NCBI GenBank assembly: GCA_035578155.1
Contig: JAPWDM010000062.1
Coordinates: 1 to 64,000 of the forward strand
DNA length: 64,000 bases
Source: Brachynemurus nebulosus
Taxonomy: Eukaryota > Arthropoda > Insecta > Neuroptera > Myrmeleontidae
Direction of reading: 5' to 3'
Both the position numbers and the translations under genes were made by a program. A model generated the notes under the pieces. That model ran no database searches. It was not told the DNA's origin and saw only the letters and a list, made by a program, of their open reading frames with translations. Position 1 is the stretch's first letter; every line of letters begins with the position of its first letter. Shown one piece after another: positions 53,646 through 64,000 of this stretch.

Positions 53646-56600
53646 TATGTTTAAGCAAAAAACATTATGTCTAACAAAAAAATATAGAAAAACGATTTTT
53701 CTTAAATTTTCTGATTAAAAAAGTATAATTAATGTTTTAAAATTAACTTAGTATCCATTTTACAATAAATTTTGTATTTTAATTTCATATTTAATTAAAT
53801 AACCATTTTTTTAATTTCTGAAAAAAATGTCTTCTGTGACTAGATCTTTTTTGCATCTAACAATAAACTCCAGATTTGTGGAATACGAGTGTTTTTTTTA
53901 TATGCTCACGTTCAGTTGAAATTTCTAAATAAGGAAACATGCAAGTATGCAAGGAAAACACAATCATTTTAAGTCTGTTTTAAAAAAATTGTCATAGATG
54001 GAGACAGTGTTATTTATATGAAAGATATTAGATAATTAAATATCAAATAGTGGGCCCTGATAATAAGTTTTATTTTTAAAAACTTTGCCCACCAAAAAAA
54101 AAAAAACTGACGAGCAAAAAAAGCTCTTTCTAATTTTTATCAGACCCCTTACTAATGACGACGGGCTACTCCTTCGAGTCTGGGCCTCGAGACTGGAACC
54201 CTGGCTACCTCACACTCTCGTCGGGCCTGTTTAACCCATTTAGCTTTGAAAGATCTTAATAACTCGCTTTCATTAATTCCGTGTAAAAATTGCGATAATT
54301 AATTAGATCAACCCGAAGAACGCCATTTACTGAAAAGGTTTTTATATTTGTTTTAATAGTTATGTATTGAGTTACAGTTGAACCTTTTTTTTATGCGGTC
54401 AGTTTTTCAACAATAGCTTCCTGTAGGATTCTCTTTTGAGATCTTCCAATTATGTACGAATTCTGTTCTTTTTTTTTAGTGTCGGCACTACAATTTTTGC
54501 GGACATCTGCATTCGTATCTGCAAATGCGGAACATGTATATCAGTTTTTTACAACCGCACGATATCTGCCTGCAACGCCAACAGACCTTCGAAGTTATAG
54601 TTTTGACCACACAACTGATTACAATTTCAATTGTTGAAGGCAATGATTGACATATGAATTTAATTCTAACAGTTGGTGTTCGATCCGATTTTATACTATC
54701 GAAATTATAAGAGGACGTGCCTAATAGAATTTATGAACCTGACTTTGCATAGATAATTTTTACAATACCACTTTTACATCATTACTTACATTAATTAATT
54801 AATATATTATAAATAAATCTTGGTTTTAATTCAATCAGAAAACCAAAATTTCGGTCTCTTAAAAAATACCTTAAAATTTTTGTAACACTCTTATTTTAAT
54901 CTATATATTTTAAACGAAACTCAAAGACGTTTTAGCCCATTTAAGAGCTTATGATATTAATCTTGAAATCTAGTATGCAAGTATGTATATTTGAAAAGAG
55001 AATTATCAAAAATACTGTGAAAATTCATTCAAAAATTGATCGTCTTCTTCCATATTTTAAAATAAGGATAGCAAAATTTTATTGTGGATAATGCAAAAGA
55101 AAATTGTTAAAGTGTTAAATTTTTTTCAGTAACAGCAACATTTGTATTTTTAGAATATAGTTTATCCCTTTAATTATCAGTTTTTTATCTTAATTGTTAA
55201 AAACAGTTAAACGTAAAAGCCATTAGATTTTAATTCTTATTTAATCTGATGCTTGTATCTTTGTATAATAAAATTTTTTAAAAATAGTTTTGCTCACTTC
55301 CTAAGCAAAATATATCATTTTTAAACATCCATATCCGCATTCACAGCTGTATTGTTCTTAAAAAATCTGCTTAAAACCGCCACTGTCAACCAACAGTGAT
55401 TTGTTTCTAAGGCCTTGTGTACACAAATATTTTCTTCCTCAACGCTCCCACTATCATATGTTGATGTTAAATACGTTACTTATTTTTAAGCAAATTTAGT
55501 AAAATAATATTCTTTTTTTTTAAAAAAAAGAAAAAAAAAACATTAGGTAACTCTTTTATAGATGATTTATTATTTGTGAATGATGAAGTAATTAATTATG
55601 TAACTGTAATAAATTAAATCATTTCAATGTCACATGATTACGTACCTGTCTGTCAGTAGTAATGTATCAAGGTATTACAATGACAGTGTAAGTTTTTTTT
55701 TTCACTAATTGTTGTTGTCCCAGAAACGGTAATGGAATTATTCACCTTTCGTATATGGTGTTGTGGCCGCTATGGTAAATACCAGTTATGGTAAACCTAT
55801 TACATATTTTTAAAGAAAAAAATATTTCTAATACTTTAATGCTTTAAATTGTTAATAGTTTAATTTACGGAAATTCAAATTATTTTCGGAGTTATGATTA
55901 TTTTTTCCCTGTGTACTGTGTATCTTTTCAGTGTTAAATTCAAATTTTTAATATAAATTACTCGAAACCACTTTTTTTGATACGGTTGATATCTCAAGTT
56001 CTGGTGCACCAATTTACTTGAAATTTGGTGCAGACTTTCTCAATACTATCAAAATTGCCCCGACGTAGGGGTTTTTGGAATTTTTTTTATTACTATTTTA
56101 AAATATTGCCAAAATTTGAATAAAAGAGGGGAAAAAATGATTTTTTTTTAAATGGACGCCATTTTGTGAAAAAATTATTTTTTTCAAATCGGCTACGTGC
56201 GGCTAATTCTACATCTTTGTTTAATAATAATTAACTAAAATTTTACGTTTCAGATCACCAGGAGGGTTGGAATCACGTCAACTAGGAGACACCTTTTTTG
56301 TATCACCAATTGGCCGACCTGAACCGGCGGACTTCGAAAAAAATTTCAATTTCAATTTTTTTTCGAAGTCCGCCATTTTGTTATTTTTCGATAAAATTTC
56401 ATAATTCTAGTTCCAACCAGAATGACATATCTATAGATTAATACTAATTAAGAATTTTTGATTTCAAAAGACCTAAAGAGTCAAAATCACGCGGGCCATC
56501 CAGGTGCTTTTTTTGAGGCGCCACCTTCAAGTGATAATAATAATACTAATAAAACAAAATTTAATTTATTCAAAAAAATTTTTTTGGTACCTTAAGATGT

Positions 56601-57255
56601 AATTAAAAACATATTAAAAATTCAAAACTTTTCATTTGTTCTTTCTCAAATAAAAAATGCCCCTAAAAATAGGTACGAAAAACAGAGCGAGTTACCAGAC
56701 TACTACCTTAAATTTTTATACATTTTTATCAATAATAAACTGAAAAAAAAAAGTGGATACAAAAACTGTTTACTATTTTTTTCTTCTTTCTTTTTTTTTA
56801 CGCCCGTAAATTTACCTCGAGCCTCTAGACTAGAATACCCCCTTAAGACTTTTCACTTTTTTTTTAAAGATATTCATACAAAAATATAAAAATATTAGTG
56901 TCTTTAACTCTTTAAATGATTAAGACGAGTTAACTCGTCCTGCAATATGGCGGCTCAAAATGCTGTTATATGTATGTATTAACTGGTACAGGTGCAGCCA
57001 TCTGTGACAGAGTTCCCGAAATACGGTATAATTCTAAATAATGTCAAATTTGTCAACATAGTTTAGTATAATTTATATTTTGTAAATTCCTAGGGTTCAC
57101 TTTTTTGATGTTGAGATCTTTAATATTTTTTCTTATTCTTTTTTTGTAATCTTATCTATTGTATGCTTATAACTGGCAGTAAAAAGTCTGGCATTTTGAG
57201 ATAAAAAAATTTTTCCATATGGTTTGTTTAAAAGCATTAATATTCTGGAAATTAT
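53646..57255. other. AT-rich stretch without recognisable gene
   Basis: No supported gene. A ~125-bp GC-richer patch at 54111-54236 (CGACGGGCTACTCC to CTCGTCGGGCC) has self-complementary ends (GACGGGC/GCCCGTC type) and looks like a repeat fragment. A 61-codon frame at 54452-54637 follows an acceptor-like poly-T/AG but lacks other support. Confidence 0.45.
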
Positions 57256-57259
57256 AGTA

Positions 57260-58551
57260 GGGGAGACAGGGGCTAGTATTAACGGGGGTAAGTATTAACA
57301 GGCCATTTTCTGCCAAACTACGGACGAAAAAATTAAGTACGTCCGGTTGCTGTCATCAGTAGATGACCACGGACACGTTGTGACCAATCAGTCTTCGGCC
57401 GGTTGCCGCAAAACAAAGTTGTGAGTAAGGCGTAGATTTTATTAGGTAAAAGAACATTTTTAAGTCGACGGTTTTTTGATTTGAAGCATGATTGTATACC
57501 TAAAAGAGACTAAATTTATTTCAAACGGTAGCATATTCCAGCTGGTATTGTATTTTGTTTAAATTTTACCTCATTATCAACGTATTCTTTTTGAAAATTT
57601 AAATTTGTAAAAAATTTACCTTCGGGGCAAGTATTGACAAAATGCATGGGGTAAGTATTAACATGTTAATATTTACCTCGTTTAAATTTTATGCAACAAA
57701 GACTAAGTTTTTAACTTCCCTATAAGGAGGTTATTGTATTCATCCCGATTTCAAAATCCAAATGTCGTCATTTTCAGATTTCGATGTTACCAAAATTTTT
57801 TTCGTGACATTGCCAAATATGTTTGCATGTATGTGTGTGTACATATGTGAGTGTTAATTTTAAATGGTTTTAATTTTTATATCTTTTCTGCAGTGAAGCA
57901 GAGGAAGAGTTTTGCTTGATCTGAGTTATCATTTATTTCAAGAATTATAATAATGTTAAATAAACCGAAGACTAATTTTTTAATAAGTAAATATTTTTTA
58001 ATATAGAAGATATTAAACGATTGTGGTTGTCTATCGAAGACTGAAAATTTACCAATTTTCGTTTCGTTATCAAGGTCAAAGTGACGTAATTTGTTACTTA
58101 ATAAGGACTGACTAACTATTGCCTCAGAAAAAAATTAAAGTAATGATTAACTTTAACTAATTAAGTAAAGATAAATCTAAAATAAAAATTTTCTATGTCA
58201 ATTTAATTCCTTTCTAATAATAAACACGTTAAATATGATAATTTCCTTTATTTCCTATAAGTACATATCTACAAACTATCATAATCATATTAAAACTCTA
58301 ATGTTAATACTTACCCCAACGTTGTTAAAACTTGCCCCAAAAGTGGGGTAAGTATTAACAAACACATGTTTTAAGGAAATGGGTTTTTCCATAGAAAGTA
58401 CAAGGGATATGTAAGTTTTTTTATCAAAAATTATAAACAGATAGTTGATGCTTCATAGCGTTTACAAAAAAAAAAAAAAATCGCTAACTAGTTTCATTTC
58501 CGTTTAATATGTAAAAAAGTAAAATCTGTTAGTACATGCCCCTGTCTCCCC
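57260..58551. mobile_element. TA-flanked TIR element (GGGGAGACAGGGGC)
   Basis: 14-bp terminal inverted repeats GGGGAGACAGGGGC are exact at both ends, flanked by TA (57258-57259 and 58552-58553), as for Tc1/mariner-pogo elements. GGGGTAAGTATTAAC and its inverse recur near both ends (57282, 57648, about 58303-58360). The ~1.3-kb interior has no transposase. Confidence 0.8.
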
Positions 58552-58555
58552 TAAG

Positions 58556-61480
58556 CACATTTTTTCAGCTGTACTTAAAGTAACTTATTTTACCGATATG
58601 GTAATAAAATAAAAACATATAAGTATGCATACAACTGTAAACTGGTAAGTATACAACTTGTAGTACGTTAATCTAAAAGTATTTGTAGTAGCTTTCAAAA
58701 TTTCTATACTTTTCACATTGACATTCTCACCTCGTGATGCTATGTGAAATCATGGTTTTTACATTCTGAAATATTCAAATAAATTTTACTGTTTAAAAGG
58801 AAATATGATAATAAATCAGATTTTGTCAGTGCTACGGTAAAAGTCCGTGCTCTCGCTACTCTCTTTTATGTACAAGTCAAGTAAATATGGAATATTCGCA
58901 GTATGTTCAGTAGTTACGTATCACTTATAAAAATTAGGTATATACATATATTATATGTATGTCAAACTACCTTATATAAGTTATAGTAATGATTATTATA
59001 TTGCAAACTATACAAATCACTCTGTCGATAACTGAGATTTTGATTACTGGTATAAAATAATTTATTTAAACAAATTCGAATAAGCAATAAATAGTAAATC
59101 TGCAAATATCCCAAAAATAGAAATTGCTGTTCTCAAGAAATTATCTACTAAACAAAAACTAATTTATTTGAATCTAACGGTTTTCTTGAAACACAGCTAA
59201 ATTTACGTAAACCAAGCCGTTTCTTGGTTAAAAGATTGGGATTTGTCAAATAGGTGGAGCCTAGGAAAAATGGCTGACGAAAAAGTGCATTAATATTAGT
59301 TTTATATAATTATAAAATAGTAGAATAATTTGGATTTGGGTTGACACAAATCAAAAACAAAGATATTTTTTTTAAAGAAGAGAAAATTTTCATCTGTAAA
59401 ATACTTAAAATGTGGTAAAAATATGAAAAAATGCACGAATGAGTTAATGAATAATGCAATTTACAGTGATATACAAACGTCAAATTTAAATGGTAAACGT
59501 CGTGAAACAACTGTGGAAGTGAATGGAAAAATTAAATCAATTGTATGTAAATGCAGATCTACAAGATTTAACTCAGAAATGACATTTCGTCAAATGCACT
59601 TTGACGAAATAAAAATAGTATGATTTTTCAAGACTAGATCTCCTACTGTCATTCGACAGATCCCAATACTCATTTTTCTTACGGCAGCTTACAACAACCA
59701 AGCTGTTTTTATAGATAAAATACTAAACACACAAAATTAGGCATAATATCCATACTAACTACACATTACGGTTGGGAGAAAGATAATGATGAAAATTTCT
59801 TTCTGTGTTGTTTGCTGCCAGCATTTTAAAGAAAAAAGAATTTGTTTTGATATTTGGGTTATACTGTACTAAGCTTATATCGATTTAAAAATTGAAACCA
59901 CAGTAGTTCATCTGGTTAACCTTTCTAGTATAATACAACAATCAATCTGGTCTAGTTATCTTGGTTTTTTACAGTTAGTAATTTAAATAATTAAGAATTA
60001 AGGACAAATTAGGTGTTTTTTAGTTACTGTAAGGATTTACATTTTGGAAACTGCGTTGCACTGTAAGAAATGAAAAAAACTGTAAGAAATGAAAATTTTT
60101 AGAATAATCTCATAAAATATAGTGATTGACGGGAGTGTCGTGCAGGCAACGAGTGGCTTTAACATCTAAAACACAGTTATTTTCCTTATAGGTAGTTAGT
60201 TTTAGGGAATTTTCAAGTTTTTGTGTAGAGTTTTCAAAAAATTTGTTGTATTGAGGTAATTTACAGTGTATTTGTCGATAGCTAATTTTCAATCACAACA
60301 AAAAATTTAAGAGCCTAAATTTTTTTCTTTAATAAAGAAAATAAAACGTTGCCCAACTCAGATACCGACAACTATTGATATTTTGCAAAACATTTATTTA
60401 TTTTAAGAACTGTTGCGCTCCAAGTCTGCTTGATTAATCTTTTCTGTTAATCTGTAATCATTAAATAAATACTTAATTTTAATTTAAAATAAAATTATTG
60501 TAATATACTAAATCTTACATATACGTTAATGACACGCTATTAAAATAACATGATATAGAAAATTATATACAGAATATTTATATCGATATACACAGCTATT
60601 TGTTGTTGCAAAAACCAGGCATTTTTTTCATTTCGCACGCAATAAGGGTGGTGCCTGATGTAACACAAGTATAAAAATAATAAATTATGGAAATATGTAA
60701 TGTTTAATATGGTTCTATATCCTTTTCGTTTAAAAAAAAGGCGTTACTTATCTTGACCTCATCAGTTCAAGGTCGGTACCATGACAATTGTAAAGTCTTA
60801 TTTTTAAATATTTAACTAATTAAAAGCAGAACTACTGCCGCAGAACTACCAGACGAAGTACATACATATTTATAATTCCAATCAGTTTGTATTTATGTTA
60901 ATCAATATAAGTCATGTAGATACTTACAATTGCATAGTGTCGTCTGGTACAAAAGATGTTGCAAATGATTTCAGTTGTTTGCGTGATCATAAGAAGTGTT
61001 AATGAGTCATAAATTATGTTAATATAAATGATTTTAATCGGTAATATATTATTTGTTTTTCATACATTTGCTACTATTAGAAAAACATTGAAGGCCTGTT
61101 AAGCCGATAAATTTTTATATTGCACTATATAAGCATGTAAGAACTACTTCATGTACCTAAATGTTTTAGTTTTGAAGGCCTTCAGGTGCGACGAGAGGAT
61201 GGGGTAACCGAGATTGTAGCCTCGGGGGCAGGAATTGAGGAGGCAGTCCGTAGCTGTCGATAGAAGGCCTAAAAATAAACTAAGAGATTTTTGTGGGAGA
61301 AAATTTTTAAAAAATATCTTGATTCCCGGAGCTTACCATTTTTCTCTATGGCCCTGTAGCTTCCTTAAATTGTATTTATAATTATTGATTAGTGTAAATT
61401 TTTTTTATATTTTTCAGGTGTTTTCTTCTTCTCTATACTGTAAGCAAATATTAGACTCTTGATTACCGCTAATTATAATG
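58556..61480. other. AT-rich stretch, nothing recognised
   Basis: No supported gene. A short GC-richer word cluster near 61178-61270 (GAAGGCCTTC and TAGAAGGCCT) is probably a repeat fragment. Confidence 0.45.
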
Positions 61481-61483
61481 AAT

Positions 61484-61700
61484 CCCACCATCGTTTCTTT
61501 GGCGTTCCGACATCTCTTCTTCCGTAAGGTGACTTATCTCTAGCTATCCTTACAATTCTAGAACGATGTATCATGCCTGTGTAATCTTCCAATGTCTTCG
61601 CCTCTCGAATACCCAATTGCAAACGGGTTGTATATTTAGAGCCTTTCGTATATAGTGCTTCTTATTCTGTTTCTCAGCGTTTTCTTAAAAACAGGAGACG
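61484..61700 (-). pseudogene. LINE C-terminal remnant
   Basis: On the minus strand the sequence reads GMIHRSRIVRIARDKSPYG followed by RRDVGTPKKRWWDSL, matching the conserved post-RT LINE motif 'GHV.RM...R..K......G.RR.GRPKKRW.D'. Upstream, ERRRHWKITQ is a decayed LRWxGHVxR-like segment. Only about 70 codons remain and no catalytic domain is left. Confidence 0.65.
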
Positions 61701-63315
61701 AAGAGTCTTATACGCAAGAATAAGAACAATTAGACCTCTTTCCAGCGCTTATAATACCAATATGATTTTTTATTTCTGGAAATGTTTCCCTTGTAAAATT
61801 TTGTTCGAATAAATTAAATAGGTATCTTCAACAAACAAAATTTAAAAAAAAAAATTAATTGAAGGACGGCCTGACTAAATGTTCAAATTTTCGTTAAATA
61901 CTTGAATTTGACTTAAGAAACTCTATATACAAAAGTTTTAATCGCCAAAGAGCTACTTGAAATTTTAAAACTTAAGCAAATTTTAGATGCCAGATATTTG
62001 ATTTGTTTTATTTATGATCGACAAACAAAATTCAACTGCAATTTTCTCGCAACTAAGTATGAGACATACGAGTTGGTCAATAAAATAAAAATGGCAAAAA
62101 AAAACATAATAACGAAGTCTGAATAATAAAGTATTAGGTAAAAACTGTATAATAACATAATTCAACAACGTGAATTATCAACACATTAAATCTGATCTGT
62201 CTTAGTGATAATTTCACACTGTACACGGTACATTTAGCAGCCGGCAAGCAATAGAGGCAAACAGCTCAACGAACAAATAAATGATGAGGCAGGCATTCAT
62301 ATAGTCACATTTACATATATTAAACATTTGTAGAACTGTTTCACTCTACTCTAAACACCTCAACATTATATAATATGCTCTCTTCTTGAATATATACTGT
62401 AAATTCTTATAAAAGTACACATACAAATATATAGTACATGTACGTATACGTATTCCTACAGGGCGCAGTAATAATTTGCAGCAGACCACCGAATGACCAC
62501 CATGATTAGCTATGGGCCTTGAATTCAAAATTTCAGTTCGCAAGTAGGTGACAATTTCTTACCATAATACTATAGCTAAAAGTAGGGTCATGGTTGTCCC
62601 TCCTGAACAGAGATAAATTTGAATTTTATGGTGACTTGTTTGATGCATATCAACAAAACTAAAGTAAAATAAAATAACAGAATTGGAAGCGAATTATATA
62701 AGTAAATTTTCGAAGTCATTCCTTTAATTTTTACAAAATGGAGTTGGGTGGACTAGTACAAAAAATAATTCTGTCGAATCAATTACATTTCTAAAAGGAA
62801 TTTCATTATTTTGATCGCAAAAATGGAAAATTTATACCGAAATTAAGCTAATTCAGCAAATTACTCTAATTCAAATCATGTCCTAAAGCGTTTTTTTTAA
62901 ATTAAATGATGTCAGCAAGTTTTATTGCAAATGTAGATACATTCTGTGTAACCATTAAGGAAATGTGGCTCCCTCCTAATTTGACAACTGGATTCACCTC
63001 TCGCTATAGCTGCTCAGCTACTTACGTAAAATTCTTAAGTGCGCACCTTACTAGGAAATGATCTTTCGATCGAAAAAATTTAAATAATTACAAAGCTATT
63101 GAATTATTGATGACAAGTGTTGTTCAAAAAAGTTAATTGTAAAATTTTTCTGAGTATATTTCAACAACAAATAATAGTCTATTTTTTATACAATTATGTC
63201 AGAGTTCACGATTCCCTTTAAAAATTCCTGGTTAAAATTGAAGATAGTGAGTAGGAGAGGCTGGGGCTAAATGGTAAATTTTTGGCAAATATTTTTTTTG
63301 AGGTGCTAAATTCTC
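61701..63315. other. AT-rich stretch, nothing recognised
   Basis: No supported gene. At 63258 the word GGAGAGGCTGGGGCTAAATGG, preceded by TA, resembles the terminus of the 57.3-kb element; a partner end would lie beyond the window. Confidence 0.4.
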
Positions 63316-63316
63316 A

Positions 63317-63318
<2 letters not shown>

Positions 63319-63404
<86 letters not shown>
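63319..63404. repeat. (TA)n microsatellite
   Basis: A pure TA tract of about 85 bp. Confidence 0.95.
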
Positions 63405-63406
<2 letters not shown>

Positions 63407-64000
63407 CACAATTATCTTGTAGAGAAATTAGTCCTCAACAACTTTTCATGATGAATTTTGTGATGTTTCCACGAAAAGTGCTTGTTTTTTCTTTTTTTTG
63501 AACTTAAATTTTTTTAACATTTGGCCCCGCCATGGGGCTAAATATTAAATGGATGAAACTGAGTGTTTCAACATATTTCTAGCTTACTAAAACCACGTTT
63601 TCAGTTGTATAACGAAGTAAATATGTAAAAGGATATCAAAACGATGAATCGTGGAAATAAAAACGTTCATTTATTGAAAAGTACAACTTTTATAAGAAGG
63701 AAATTGAAAAATTATTAGTTTGACTTATTTTTTCTGAAAATGAAAGCTGCCAAAAATTTTAGAAAATTTTATAGTACAACTGATAAAGAATATGTAGAAA
63801 TTTAGATAGGTCTTAAATTTTAAAAATACCGTTATTTTCGATAATTTTCGATAACTAAAAGCAGGTTTTGGCAGTTCAAATATGTTCAGAATACCCACAA
63901 CTTGCTTCGCTTAAGCCTTCAAAAATTTCGTTATTTTGGAGCCACGGTGAAATATCTGATATCTAAGCGTTGTTTACATAATTACATTTTTTGATATACA

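Noticed and set aside
54452..54637. 61-codon frame after an acceptor-like poly-T/AG
   Set aside because: No donor or neighbouring exon and no recognisable protein pattern; too short to support an exon.

Overview
This is eukaryotic DNA from an arthropod, most probably an insect. It is AT-rich, full of (TA)n and (TAA)n microsatellites, and packed with insect-type mobile elements. No host protein-coding gene, tRNA or rRNA could be recognised. The window looks like an intergenic or intronic repeat landscape, and I cannot assign an insect order.

Layout. 1-4.6 kb: repeat fragments, three long (TA)n tracts, a pogo/Tigger-like MITE sitting between two of them, and a decayed plus-strand LINE tail. 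4.65-24.9 kb: a chain of retroelements joined through (TAA)n tracts. It holds a broken R4/Dong-type LINE (4.67-8.72 kb), a short TAA-tailed piece, a non-autonomous element, an apparently intact I-group LINE (ORF1 and ORF2 both open, 10.56-17.47 kb) and two more non-autonomous elements, all on the minus strand and head to tail. A DIRS1-like tyrosine-recombinase retrotransposon (19.93-24.87 kb, plus strand) interrupts the last TAA tract. 25-36.5 kb: AT-rich DNA with several TIR or foldback elements and a degenerate tandem repeat. 36.54-46.77 kb: a 10.2-kb, almost perfect palindrome. 46.8-64 kb: AT-rich DNA with a foldback element, a Helitron-like end, a hAT-like element carrying a nested pogo-like element, a TA-flanked TIR element and a minus-strand LINE remnant.

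The most unusual object is the palindrome. Each arm (about 5.1 kb) begins AGTAGTAG, is bordered by the same 6-bp sequence ACTATT, has strong hairpins near its tip, and carries two intact genes facing each other: a 132-aa protein and a 381-aa C2H2 zinc-finger/acidic protein, each with a TATA box and an initiator-like motif. The arms meet in a field of roughly 31-bp repeats built from ~10-bp TTTGGTG modules. The 6-bp duplication and AG end fit Polinton/Maverick-type integration, but no integrase or polymerase gene is present. It therefore looks like a non-autonomous, dimeric, virus- or plasmid-like element.

The second unusual object is the TAA chain. The I-group LINE ends in poly(A)-(TAA)n and shares its 3' region with three ~1.1-1.5-kb elements that have a common, different 5' end. 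Both carry arrays of diverse short hairpins separated by ATCACAG-like spacers. Each member abuts the TAA tail of the next, as expected if tails serve as new landing sites.
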